Origin: Amorphochlora amoebiformis
Taxonomy: Eukaryota; Cercozoa; Chlorarachniophyceae
DNA: 64,000 bases
Assembly (NCBI GenBank): GCA_054601695.1
Contig: BAAHQB010000002.1
Location: forward strand, 1,178,001-1,242,000
Reading direction: 5' to 3'
In this document: positions 37,007 through 50,251 of the stretch, piece after piece
Layout: every line of letters starts with the position of its first letter
How positions within the stretch are numbered: position 1 is the stretch's first letter
Notes under the pieces: model-generated
The model's input: the letters and a program-made list of their open reading frames with translations, nothing else
Database searches by the model: none
What the model was told of the DNA's origin: nothing
Made by a program: the position numbers and the translations under genes

Positions 37007-38513
37007 CCGAATAAATACATATGCGTATGTTGACATATATGATACATAATATATTTTGGATGAGCTATTCATTCATATCCTACCGTGTGTTGGTAATTTT
37101 GCTGTTGCTGTTGCTGTTGATAGTAAGGATACCCATACCCGTATTGGTTGTAGCCTGATATAATGTATTTGTGTATCATGTATATATGTATATATATATA
37201 TGTATATGCATACATGCATTCTCTATGTGAACATATCATTATGTACGTGTGTTTTCATATATGTATATGTGTATATATATATATATATATAAATTTGTAT
37301 ATATATATATACATATATATGTATATATTAATATATATATGTATATATGTATATATATATATAAGAAAATATATAATATATACATTTTTTTACAACACTT
37401 GTACATAGTTAAACATGATTATATGTTTCTATGCAAGCACATTTATATACCTAAGTTTTTACATTTACACGTATGCATATATTTCATAGTGTTAACATGC
37501 CTGGGTAGCCCTGATGATATCCGTAGGCCCCATACTGCGGATACTGCTGATACCTATCCAAAACAAATCCAAACGTTAATGATATAAACTAAGCTCTGAA
37601 GAAAATAACCAAAAAACATTGAAAGCAGAATGCTTCTTACTGTGGAGGATATCCCCCATAACCCTCCGTATTCTTCACACTCCCCCCTCCCTCCTTTCCC
37701 TCAGCTTCCTTCCCGTTCTGCCCATTCTGATCACTTCTATCGTGTTTTTCGCCCCCTTTCCCATCCCTCTCGTCCCTCCTCTCCATTCCTGCATCATGGC
37801 CTCGAAGTCCTGGTGGACCCCCGGGGTGTCCGTGAGGGCTGCGAGCATCATGAGACCTTCCCGGGGGGCCTCTTTGGTCTCCCTGTGGGCCCCTGGTGCC
37901 CCCGGGGGGAGCGCGATACCCCCCACCCCCGTAATAAGAATATCCCGAGTAATTCGGTGGATACGAGGGGTATGGATAGCTTGGATAGCTCGGGTAATTG
38001 TAGGAGGAATAGCCCGGAGCTGGGTGCCTGAGTGGAATATGCATATACATGATATATATTTTTTTATGTACATATATATATATATATACATGTATATATA
38101 TATATATTACTTACACAATATATATGAAGATATTATTATTATACATATATATATATATATATATATATCTACATATATACTATATATATATATATATATA
38201 TATATATTATGTATATGTTATGTGTGTATGGAAATTAATATACATATTGTATATTATATATATATATATATATACATATGTAAATATGTATATTTCTTTA
38301 TCTTGGATGGGCCGGTATTGACCTTTTGGCTTAGGGGGTTGGATTAGCGCTTACTCCAAATAAACATACGTTAATATTAAATTTTACACACAAACATATA
38401 CATATATATATATATATATATACATAATATATATATATATATATATCTGTACATATAATATATATGTATATGTATAAGTTTTCATATATTGTTCTCGTAT
38501 ACATTTTCGTACA

Positions 38514-38557
<44 letters not shown>

Positions 38558-38664
38558 CATACAATATTGTATATATATTTGTTTATTTTCTATACTGTTG
38601 CGGGGGGGGTTGCGGCTGTTGGTTCATGAGATTTTCGATTTCGGTCTCTGTAGAGTATACATAC

Positions 38665-38704
<40 letters not shown>

Positions 38705-38968
38705 AATGGATATATAGTATCTTCTCTGACTATGTAGATATAGGACTACAGATAAAGAAATACTTACATTAGCATTTTATATAAAGATACATTATATATA
38801 TATATATATATAATATAATATATATATATATATACATATATATATAATATATAATATATAATATATATATTATACATTCACCTATGAAATATATCTGTAC
38901 AAAGAAACACACTATAAAAGCCTATATTACTCACATAAATATATGTACATATGTACATATATATATAT

Positions 38969-38999
<31 letters not shown>

Positions 39000-39617
39000 G
39001 TTAAAAAATTGTACGTGTATATACATTTGCATATACACATACACATATTATTCATATAGGTGTATATATGTAAGTACATACATGATGCAAATGTCATATA
39101 TGTCACACCTGCGTGAGCCATCTGGCGATCAGTGCCCTGTAAGTTGACAGATCTCGTGTGGGCGTTCTGGTCAGCTTCCGAATCTCTCGTCACCTAACAT
39201 CCAGACATCATATCTCATGGACGAATAGAGCTGTAGGTATATGCGGCGCTCCGATTTACCTGTATTCGACAGCCCGTAGTCTGCTGGAGGTTACGTATGG
39301 TTTCGCCACCTTTCCCGATCAGAAGCCCTACCTGGTCAGCTTATTGTGAGTCGTGGGAAGCCGGATTCGACGTTTTGGAGCAAAATACCTTGTCTTGAGG
39401 GATTTCTATCACCTTAGAGGCCTGGCTGTAGGTCCGTTGTTCTATTGGTAGGGCACCAGTTATTAAGGGATAGATAATTTTTCAGAGCAATGGAGAATTC
39501 GAACCGGATTGGCGTGTCCTACTCTCAATAAGCTTGCTGACTTCTCTTTCAGCGTGGTCAATTTGTTCCTCGCTTCCACTCAGCGTCACCTTAGAGGCGA
39601 GGAGATGTAAATATATA

Positions 39618-39650
<33 letters not shown>

Positions 39651-40519
39651 TATAAATATTATATTTATAAAAAATATTAACATAGAGGTACACATATATG
39701 TGTATAAATTTTACATATGTTTACATATATAACATATTAATGAGAAAACGTATTACACACATGTTTTTTTACATGTTTTTGGTGCAGATTTAGAATATAT
39801 AAAAATAAATTTTATATATATATATATATATATTTAAAAATATGTGAAACGCAAATTCTCGGTGTTATATTGTGTTTAATGATATATTGACATATTTAAG
39901 TGTGGACTTGGGTTGAACCGACCACGCGATTGGGGGAGCCGGGCTGGACATCTTTTGCGATCTGAATTCGTGCTCCTGAGGTGAGTTAACCAACGGATTT
40001 TAGTTGTGAACTTCCAAATTCTTTAGAATATCACCTGTATCGGCTTGAAGAGACTTGATGGTCTCACCACCCCGACCGATTACTAAGCCAACCTAATTTG
40101 ATGTATTCGTCAATGTGGGGGTACGACGGAAATGTCCAATAGTACCTTGTCGTTTGGTATTCGGATATCCTTGCTCTTGTTGTATCCCAGCCCTGCTCCT
40201 CTAGGGCCATGGCGGGGTGGTCGCATGTCAAAGTCTGCTGTCACCTATAATATGTTATTTACGGGATGCTGTAAAATTTGTAATCTAGGCCAAGATGTAG
40301 ATTATACGTATATATATATATAATTTCTATGTATATATGTATATATATATATATGTATGTGTGTGTGTATAAATATAATATATATACACAATATAAATAC
40401 ACACATATATATATATATATATATATATGTATATGTATGTAAAAATGCAATATACAATTTTGTGCATATACGTATACACATATTACCTTAATTCCGAATA
40501 TATATCAAAGATGTATATA

Positions 40520-40556
<37 letters not shown>

Positions 40557-42100
40557 TTATGCAAAATGCAATATATTATTTGTGCATATACGTGTACACA
40601 TAAAACTTGTTTCCGAATATGCATTAAAGATGTATATGATATATATATACACACATTAAAATATATACATACACATATATATATGTATAAATATATATAT
40701 TTTTACATATGTATATATTTTATAATATATATGTATACATACACAATATATAATGCATATATATATATATATATATATATATTTAAGTATGTATGTAAAT
40801 ATATATGTATTCATTTACTGATATTACACGTAATGTGTTACATGTCTAAATAACATATATACACATTGTATATGTACGAAGAGAGTTGCTAGGTAAGTTA
40901 CCTTTTCGTCGTACAAGCTAGCTGGCATATCTAAGGTCCCACCTAAAAATTGTATAGTTTACAAAAACTTCGGGCTTTCTAAAGCGTAGAGGGGGAGAAC
41001 TAGCGACCTTGTCCTGAACCCATTTGGCTTAGCTGCTCTCTTTTCTTGGCATACAGCTTATCCTTGGGAAATAAGAGTTATAAGGTTTCGCAAAAGATCG
41101 GGTGTGAAATGCGCATAAGGTTAGTGCTCAACCCTGTCAAAGAGAAGCTCATTTATCATTCTGGACGCGACTTCCATCTAAGATATTGCGCTGGCATCAG
41201 ACAGGGGTGTTCAACGTGTGCCAGGAATGTGCAACCTGCTCATCCGTGTCTGAGATGATCAAGACGTACAGAGGAGCGTCCGGATCCTCATCGTTACCTT
41301 TTGAAGGGAAGGATGGGTAGATTGTGTGCATTAGTATCACAAAAAAAAACAGCTGCACTGCGTACCGTCCTTTGAAGAGCCCCTTCCCCTGATCATGAAC
41401 TTAGCCCCGCTCTTTTCCGATAGTTCCTGGACATTGGGGAAGTCATCGTAGGAACATTTTTCGCATTACTGTCGTAGATAGGACCCACCTTTATCGTTTT
41501 CCCTTGAGGCCCGATGAGTAGGCCAAGGAAGTTGATATCCGGGTGATCCTAATGCACAATCAAATACCTAACAGAGACGACGGGTGGGAAGGGGCCAACC
41601 TGAACAGGAATTTCGATCTTCTTTTTCCTCTTCTCCCCATGCATTGCGCCAGAGCTCACGGGGTACTGAGAGGAACCTCCCGGAGGCTGGATTCGCAGTT
41701 TGGTACGGACAAAAGTTAGAGGGGAATGTTCCCATATCAGGTGAGCCAACGTGAGGCATATATCTACATGGCATTACCACGCGAGGTTTATTCGATAGGT
41801 TGAGAGATATCTTGCTCGCTATCGCCTGTGCCTGTAAAAAATCAATAAGATGAGGTTGCGTAAAGAGTAAATGTATTTTCCATTTTAATTCTTTCCATTT
41901 GCTACCTAGAGCCCACGATGCACACCCTCTACATTTAAGCTTTCTGATAGGTCTCTGAGCATTTTTTTTCTACGATCCTGCTAGAATTCCGCTTGTACGT
42001 TTATCACCTTTCTTCTCGCCTCAGCAATGATATCGTCCATATTTGAGCTCTTTGCCTCGCTTGTGCCTCCCGAATTTGCTTGCACACCCCAGCGGGACAT
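36698..42100 (-). CDS. Multi-KH RNA-binding protein with SF1/BBP-type KH domain
   Basis: Probable nuclear splicing factor; the SF1/BBP-type KH binds the intron branch site. Twenty exons, high to low: 42100-42008, 41831-41778, 41665-41600, 41548-41489, 41426-41366, 41297-41236, 41177-41133, 41044-41008, 40930-40902, 40092-40035, 39975-39923, 39589-39523, 39441-39389, 39331-39260, 39193-39109, 38647-38596, 38027-37641, 37553-37501, 37154-37084, 36817-36698; about 525 residues, in phase throughout. KH1 (about 67-150) reads [42 protein letters not shown], like SF1. KH2 (about 165-230) has [14 protein letters not shown]3 (about 239-300) has [12 protein letters not shown]. The C-terminal half is Pro/Tyr/Gly/Gln-rich with an RG/HG-rich stretch and ends KRQRV. 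No CCHC knuckle is visible. Exon 18 leaves through a GC donor (CCAG|GCATGT). Start is MSRWGVQ. KH2 and KH3 look FUBP/PCBP-like. Confidence 0.88.
40441..40645. repeat. About 122-bp diverged tandem duplication in KH-gene intron
   Basis: Segments beginning aaaaatgcaatata at 40441 and caaaatgcaatata at about 40562 share tgtgcatatacg, ttccgaatat and aaagatgtatat in order. Intronic. Confidence 0.7.
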
Positions 42101-42788
42101 TATATGAATAAGATTTCAGTTTTAATTGATGTGGACACAAATGAGGGACCCCGTGAAGGGGTTGCAGAAGGAGCTCGTCGGCTCACGGCAAGCTGGTGCG
42201 CTTCGAAATTGGCGCGTTTATATTTTCCTAAGTAATCTGGGAACCCGGATAAACCCCGTGTAATTACCGGGGATTCGGTTCATGCACGTGTCTGCTTGTG
42301 AGTCCACATGCCCGGCCAGTCGAAGGTCGTATGACCTACCCATGCTTCTCACTTGGCCTGCTCCTCACCTTGGGAACCTAATGTGACTTCCCTTTGAGGT
42401 TTTTCCAAACAGAATGCTGCTTTTTACAGCTCAGATTTCTATGGTGTTTACCCCAGGACGAGAGTTCAGAAGTCATAGAACTCGCGATTGCAATTTTCCT
42501 TTGTGAGGGTGCATATACATAATCATATGGACGTTTACATAAGTCCTAATATGGTAAAATACCAATCCACAGTCTCCAGGACCGTATGTACATACTTACA
42601 CGGCCTATACACACATCCGTTAGGTGATGCAATGCCCAATGTAGCATGCATTGTATATTACACCGTGTACATACATCATACATACATACTTACATATTTT
42701 ATATTAACACACACATATATATATATATGTATATATAGATTATGTATATATATATATATATGTAATATCAAAGAAATTGTAACCAATA

Positions 42789-42831
<43 letters not shown>

Positions 42832-42960
42832 GTACATAATACATCGTAAGTACATATTTATATATGTATCTATTATATATATGTGTATGTATGTATATAT
42901 ACAATTATATAATATTATAGTATTATTACATACTATGTGTACACCGTTATATATATGTTA

Positions 42961-43008
<48 letters not shown>

Positions 43009-43078
43009 CCATATGTATACACTTACATATATATAAATATATATATATGTGTATACATATATGTATATATGTATATAA

Positions 43079-43115
<37 letters not shown>

Positions 43116-43262
43116 TATCCAAATATTCTATTTTACATATAATATTATAAATACACAATAATATTATATGTAAAAATATTACATATATATATATATATAG
43201 GTATACATATACATATGTATTTATATGTATATATATTTATATACATATATATATATGTGTAT

Positions 43263-43295
<33 letters not shown>

Positions 43296-44164
43296 CATAG
43301 TATAACCATATTTATATGTATATATGTATGTAATATATAATATATGTACACATACATACATATATATATATATGTATACATATATATATATATATGTATG
43401 TATATACATATATATATGCATATAAAATTACAATAGAAGTAAATTTGATCGATGTTTCATTGCTTAAAGACTCTGAGCGATTGAGAAGAGAGGAGGGAGA
43501 GGTAGAGGGCAAAGGAGGAGAGGGGATGGTAAGTTTTATACGGCTGCGATAAATACTCTCATGAGTCGTTTACAAATATGTGCATATTCTTAAGGCACCT
43601 CAAAACACTCTCACGGGTCTTAAGCACACGTGTGCATATTACACGGCGAGAATACATTGCGTAAAGCTTGTAAACATTTGCATGGCTGGTACGTATGTAT
43701 GTGTCCTACTTCTGAGTGGATGTTGGCATGTACAAAGGGGTTTACGGCTCGAGACAGCGCACTGTATATCTTCATTGGAGTTTACGATACGTAGGGACTT
43801 TAACACTGGCGGCTTAAATAAATACGTAGACATTTAAAACCATCTGGCCTTGAGCTGAAACATATGCACGGATTGGGTACACCCATATGTGTATGCATCT
43901 CACGGAAATGTTAATTTTATTTCATTCAAATTTGAGTGCATTGATTTCGCTTGTATTTATTTGTGACTTTTGTGAGTTTGTGAGCACAGTGTGGTGAGAT
44001 GACATGCTGATTATCTCGCTTAATACTAATGCTGGAGAAAATACCAAAATTATTTCTTAACGAAAAATTATCGCCACTTATGAAACGAAGCCTTAGCATC
44101 GGTCATTCCTGCAGCTGGGGTGGTGAGAAAGCAATCGAGCCTGGCTCCACCAAACCCCGTCGCC
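42101..44164. other. Divergent intergenic region, 2.1 kb
   Basis: Spacer between the divergent KH gene and transporter gene. Unique sequence at 42101-42700, TA repeats at 42700-43420, a perfect hairpin at 43131-43175, and unique sequence to 44164 that must include the transporter promoter and 5' UTR. No coding exon supported. Confidence 0.55.
43131..43175. repeat. Perfect 18-bp inverted repeat with 9-nt loop
   Basis: TTTTACATATAATATTAT at 43131-43148 is the exact reverse complement of 43158-43175, with loop aaatacaca. Confidence 0.9.
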
Positions 44165-45247
44165 ATGCCGAAGCAGGTCGAAGAGAAACAGGGACAGAGC
44201 GATGCAATGTACACCATCTTGGTACTCTTGCTTCTGATCATCTGTGTGGGAGAATCCGTTGGATTTTCTATCTTCAACAAGTACATCTTCTCCGGCCCTC
44301 TCAAAGCTCCGATCTTCGTCACTGCTACCCACCAGGTTTTCTGCTTCCTGGGAGCCTTCATCACTATGCTAGTCGCCCCCCCCACCTTCTACAAGCGAAA
44401 AAAGATTGATTCTGGTGCCGTTTGGACGAAAATAATGATTATCCCATTCGCCTTCGTCATGAACATAGGGATGAATAACCTTTCTCTGCAATTCACCACT
44501 CTCGCCTTGAACCAGCTCATCCGCTCCTTCTCTCCCGTTGCTATCGCGATTACCTCGCTTCTCATCGAGGGGCAGATTCAGAGCTACCCCAAGGCGATCT
44601 CTCTTGCATGTCTCGTCACCGGTGTTGTCATGGGAGTTTCCAGCTCCCCCGACTTCGAGATCCTTGGCTTCCTCATCTGCGCCGGTTCTGTTCTCGGGCA
44701 GTCTATTGGTATCGTTATGACTGCTTTCGTTATGGGCGGCCAGTCAGTTAAGCTCCATGTCTTCGACGTCCTGCTCTACGCTACTCTGCCCTCTCTAATC
44801 GTCCTCCTCCCATGGTCCTACGCGATGGGTGAGTTCGAGGTCCTTTCTAAGGCTCTCGAGAAGGATGGTCCCACTCTCTTTTTCGGCCTCTTCCTTGCAG
44901 GAGGATCCCTCGCCTTTACTTACAACCTTTTCTGCACAATCTTCATCAAAATGACTTCGTCTGTGTACTACGGTGTAACTGGAGGCTTTCGATGCTCCCT
45001 TGCTATCCTACTCTCCTTCTTCATCTTCCCCCAAAAGATTACCATCATTGGTATTGTTGGTATTTGCATTGCCATGGCATCATTCGTAGCCAATTCTTAC
45101 TTCACTATGAGAGAGAAGCTCGCTGATAAGAAGAAGGCCACACTCCGTGATGCGCAGACTGACAAGCTCAACGAGAAGCAGGCCCTTCTACATGATGATG
45201 AGGAGATTGGTGAGCGAGCTTCCCGGCCTGAAGTTCTTGTCAAGTGA
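44165..45247 (+). CDS. Triose-phosphate transporter (TPT/SLC35) family protein, intronless
   Basis: Predicted drug/metabolite-superfamily transporter of the TPT/nucleotide-sugar group, an antiporter of sugar phosphates or nucleotide sugars in Golgi, ER or plastid membranes. Single exon of 360 residues with about ten hydrophobic segments, normal for the family. Recognisable stretches: VGFSIFNKYIFSG, TATHQVFCFLGAF, FVMNIGMNNLSLQFT, ALNQLIRSFSPVAIAI, SVYYGVTGGFRCSLAI and IGIVGICIAMASFVANSYF. The tail is charged (EKLADKKKATLRD) and cytosolic-looking. There is no obvious signal or transit peptide. The first ATG (CCATGCCGAAG) is chosen; the frame extends upstream only from a GTG. It is GC-richer than its surroundings and the only major gene here without introns, suggesting a retrocopy or later transfer. 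Substrate cannot be predicted. Confidence 0.9.
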   Translation: MPKQVEEKQGQSDAMYTILVLLLLIICVGESVGFSIFNKYIFSGPLKAPIFVTATHQVFCFLGAFITMLVAPPTFYKRKKIDSGAVWTKIMIIPFAFVMNIGMNNLSLQFTTLALNQLIRSFSPVAIAITSLLIEGQIQSYPKAISLACLVTGVVMGVSSSPDFEILGFLICAGSVLGQSIGIVMTAFVMGGQSVKLHVFDVLLYATLPSLIVLLPWSYAMGEFEVLSKALEKDGPTLFFGLFLAGGSLAFTYNLFCTIFIKMTSSVYYGVTGGFRCSLAILLSFFIFPQKITIIGIVGICIAMASFVANSYFTMREKLADKKKATLRDAQTDKLNEKQALLHDDEEIGERASRPEVLVK

Positions 45248-45529
45248 ATGGGTTGTATTGTACCCTGTCCCTTATACCGGTGTGAAGAATCAACGGAATT
45301 CTCCGCACATGTGCGCGGTGAGACCTTGTTTTATTCGTAAAGAAAAGGAGGTCAGATTTACGTCGTCATGGTTGCGATAATTGAGCTACCTTGGTTTCAG
45401 CTATTGTCTCTTATGTATGCGAGAAATCGATCTTATTATTGAGATAATACCTTTCATATCGATATCTGCTATCTTTTAGTCTATCGATATCCGTATCTAT
45501 ACGAAAAATACATGTACAAATGCTAAATA

Positions 45530-45565
<36 letters not shown>

Positions 45566-45792
45566 CATAATTATAGGTATATATTAACTTATGTATTTAC
45601 CAAGTTTATATCTATAGTATATGTTGTTACACTATTGCATTCTAGAATTAGCATTCACTGAGTAGATGATGCATATAGATGTGCTTGTATACACGTATAT
45701 ATACAAATGATATCATGGTATCATTGATGATCAGCCATCAAAATATATATCAGTTACTAGATGATATATATATATATATATATACATATATA

Positions 45793-45826
<34 letters not shown>

Positions 45827-46231
45827 TTGTAATACATGTATAGTGATCATGTATAGAGTAATTCATAATCGTCATCTACATAGACTATTGAATAGCTAGT
45901 CACGGTATATAGTGGTATCTATCATTGTATATCATCATAGTACTAGTAGTAACTCACATCATAGTCACAGTATATAGATCTGGTATATTCGTACATATCA
46001 TCAAGATAATATCTAGAATATCACGATGATAGATACTATCTGGACTATATGTATGATCACGATAACATATAATTATATATGTACTATATACTAACTATAT
46101 ATATACACACATATATATATGTAGATATTACATTATATATTATACACACATATGTATACACGTGTTATATATATACACATGTATACATACATATATATGT
46201 GCATGTGTATGTATGTATGTATGTATGTATG

Positions 46232-46285
<54 letters not shown>

Positions 46286-46750
46286 ATGATATACAATCAT
46301 TGTTCGTAACCTGATAAACAGAGTATATATATATATATTAATAATTATATGTATATGTATGTAGATATAGATTAGATTAATAAATACAGTACATACGCAC
46401 GTAAATTTAAATATAATGTATAATAAATATATATGTATACATATATATATATATATATATATAATATATGTATGTATATAAAATATTTGGTTAGGGTGCG
46501 GGAAAGTGTTGGAGTCAGAGTTAGGGTTAGGATTAAGGTTAGGGTTATAGGGTTAGGCTTAGCGTTAGGGTTAGGGTTATGGTTAGGGTTATAGGGTTAG
46601 GGTTAGGATTAAGGTTAGGCAAGGGTTTGAGTCAGAGTTAGCGTTAGGGTTAAGGTTAGGGTTAGGGAATAGGTACACTCATATATATATATATGTGTGT
46701 ATACACACACATATATATATATATATATTATATCAATAAATTATATGTAT

Positions 46751-46790
<40 letters not shown>

Positions 46791-47061
46791 CGTATGTATA
46801 TAAGTATTTTCAATATTTCTACTATTGTACTTCAATACATAGTAGTCAGTATTACATACATACATATACACATATATATGTATATACATATATATATGTA
46901 CTACATATACATATACATTTTTATACATATGTTTGTATTGTATACACACTTTACACACACATACATCACATTGAAACATCCACAAAAACACAAAAACCAA
47001 AAAAAAAAACTCAATACCATATCCTAATAAAACGACAACAACACGCGCGACAACAAGAACC
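45248..47061. other. Convergent intergenic region, 1.8 kb
   Basis: Unique AT-rich sequence with many ATC/GAT and CTAG words, TA tracts, then a degenerate TTAGGG array (46489-46672). No exon seen. Confidence 0.55.
46489..46672 (+). repeat. Degenerate interstitial TTAGGG array
   Basis: Telomere-like repeats with variants such as gagtcagagttag that appears twice, giving a short higher-order period. Confidence 0.85.
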
Positions 47062-47442
47062 TCAGCACATGCCCTCAACAGCTCTCCTAACAAACCAATA
47101 CGTCTCTACAGCAAGCCCAGCAACCATCCCTACAACCCAAGCTCTCCTAAGGGTCAACGCGTCGACCACCATCACCACCCCATCCTGCCCGCACGCGGCC
47201 GTGACGCCCATGACCAGCGCGATCGTGAGGAAGAAAGCAAAGAGAAAGGCTTCCAGGCTGGAAACCCCGGGGTTCCCGAGCTTGGATCGGTCTGAAGGAA
47301 CCTCTCTGAATAGCAGGTAGTCATTGATATCGAGGTCGCAATCATCGTCGTCCGCCGTCGCGCAGGGCTTTGGGTCGACCTTTTTCTGTGTGGCGGTGGC
47401 GGGAGAGCGAGGCTTGGGATTCAACGGAGGGGTGGGGCGAAT
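47062..47442 (-). CDS. Probable terminal exon of the AGC kinase, or a separate membrane-protein exon
   Basis: Open frame of 126 residues ending in TGA, with no credible ATG, preceded (minus strand) by a very long pyrimidine tract and an acceptor (caaccag). It starts in phase 0, exactly as the kinase exon at 49226-49298 ends. The first part is Pro-rich, then acidic ([19 protein letters not shown]), resembling a kinase C-tail linker; the second part holds two hydrophobic stretches ([18 protein letters not shown] and [20 protein letters not shown]). If spliced to the kinase it would add a membrane anchor. A short intron inside or an unrelated gene cannot be excluded. Confidence 0.5.
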   Translation of the reverse strand: MRPTPPLNPKPRSPATATQKKVDPKPCATADDDDCDLDINDYLLFREVPSDRSKLGNPGVSSLEAFLFAFFLTIALVMGVTAACGQDGVVMVVDALTLRRAWVVGMVAGLAVETYWFVRRAVEGMC

Positions 47443-47500
47443 CTGGTTGAAGTTGTTGTGCTGGTGAAGGGGGGGGTTTTCTTTTTGTTTGAGTGGGGGA

Positions 47501-48033
<533 letters not shown>

Positions 48034-48036
48034 ATA

Positions 48037-48092
<56 letters not shown>

Positions 48093-48095
<3 letters not shown>

Positions 48096-48205
48096 CAGAG
48101 AGAGAGAGAGAGAGAAAGTGAGAGGAGGATAGAGAGCGAGAAAAGAGAGGAGAGAGAGAGAGAGAGAGACGAGAGAGAGAGAGAAACGAGAGAGAGAGAG
48201 AGAGA

Positions 48206-48239
<34 letters not shown>

Positions 48240-48268
48240 GAGAGAGAGAGAAACGAGAGAGAGAGAGA

Positions 48269-48306
<38 letters not shown>

Positions 48307-48857
48307 GAGAGAGGAGAGAGAAGAGAGAGAGATCGATGGGGGAGGAGAGGAGAGCGCGCGAGGGGAGAATAGAGAGAGAGAGCGAGCGCGTTAGGGTTAG
48401 GGTTAGGGTTAGGGTTAGGGTTAGGGTTAGGGTTAGGGTTACGGTTAGGAGTAAGGGTTTTGTGTTCGGATTAGGGTTTAGGGTTAGAGTTAGGGTTCAG
48501 ATTAGGGTTAGGATTCGGGTTATGGCTAGGGTTAAGATTAAGGTTATGGTTAGGATTAGGGTTAGGGTTAGGGTAGGGGGAGAGGAGAGGAGAGAGGAGA
48601 GAGGAGAGAGGAGAGAGAGGAGAGAGGAGAGAGGAGAGAGAGGAGGAGAGATCGACGGGGGAGAGGAGAGAGGAGAGAAGAGAGCGCGAGAGGGGAAGAG
48701 AGAGAGAGAGAGAGAGAGACAGGTAGAAAGGAAACGAGAGGCGAGAGGAGAGTAGAGGGAGAGCAGAGAGAGAGAAGAGAGAGCAGAGAGAGAGAAGAGA
48801 GAGCAGAGAGAGAGGAGGAGAGAGAGAAGAGAGAAGAGAGTGAGCAGAGAGAGATGA
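48093..48857. repeat. GA-rich tracts flanking a TTAGGG array
   Basis: GA-rich microsatellite (48093-48385), then TTAGGG units (48388-48580, including eight or so perfect copies), then GA-rich again (48580-48857) with the words gatcga and gggggag shared by both GA blocks. Confidence 0.9.
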
Positions 48858-49225
48858 GTATATATAATTGTATATTTATATGTATTATATATATATATAT
48901 ATATATACATGTAATATGATGTATACATGTAATTACATACGCACATGTAACATATGTACATATACATACATATATACATGTATCCACCCACATATATATA
49001 TATATATATATAATATAATATATATATATATATATATACATCTGTATATATGAGAGAGATAAAAACACGGAGAGATACATAGAATGACATACACTTACAT
49101 ACATATAAATGTATAGGATACACACACACATATATATATATTTACATATATGCATAATAATAATATATATATATATATATATATACATACACATATGTAT
49201 GTCATACACATAAAGCGATAGGCAC

Positions 49226-49919
49226 CTGCGTGGAGGGTGGTGTGATTTTGAGCGATTCTAGATCTCCGAAGTTAATCCCGGAGAAGAAATCATGCCCCCT
49301 GCATTTATTTAACAAAACACAAGCCGAAACACGCTCACGGTTAGGGTTAGGGCCAAGATTAGCGGTAGGTTAGGCTTAGGATTAGGAATTAAGTTTACGA
49401 TTACGGATTTGGGTTAGGGTTAGGGTTAGAGGTTAGGGTTAGAGGTTAGGAGTAAGGGTTAGGGTTAGGGGTAAGAATTAAATATTAGATTTGGGGGTTA
49501 GGTAACGGCTGGAGTAACGGGTTCGGGATAGGGGTTAGAGGTTCGGGTTAGGATTAGAGGTTAGGGTTAGGTTTTAGGCTAAGGTGTTAAGGGTAAGCGC
49601 TAGGGTTGGATGTTAAGTTAGGGCTAACGTTAGGGTTAAGGGTAGGGTTAGGTGTTAGGGTTCGGGGTTAGGGTTAGGAGGTTAGGGTTAGGGTTGGGGT
49701 TAGGGTTCGGGTTATATGGGTAGGGGCTAAGTGGGATAGGATGTATACAATTTTGTATCGTACACGCGTATTTATATATATATATATATATACACACATA
49801 TATATATATATGTGTGTGATATACATATGTATATATTAAAATATATATATATATATGTATATATATAATATAATATATAACTAAAAGATATAATTGTACA
49901 TATGTATATATATATATAT

Positions 49920-49967
<48 letters not shown>

Positions 49968-50025
49968 ACTTTTATACAGACTTCTTAATACACACACATA
50001 TATATATATGTTTATATATATTTAT

Positions 50026-50067
<42 letters not shown>

Positions 50068-50191
50068 TAAATATATATATATATATATATATTATGTATG
50101 TACCACACACACATATATATCCTTGTGCACACAACTTAGCATTCGGATACATGAGGTAAGCTACAGCAAACCGTTACATCAGCGACTAGAC

Positions 50192-50251
<60 letters not shown>

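Noticed and set aside
38297-38345. Possible extra exon of the KH gene (minus strand)
   Set aside because: The exons on either side join in phase without it, and no donor gives a consistent frame.
37619-38347. 242-codon + strand ORF
   Set aside because: Antisense shadow of the Pro/Tyr/Gly-rich exon of the KH gene.
39430-39515. tRNA-like sequence with a GTTC/GGGC D-arm-like stem and TTCGAA
   Set aside because: No valid anticodon or T stem; the region is explained as an exon start and an 81-nt intron of the KH gene on the minus strand.
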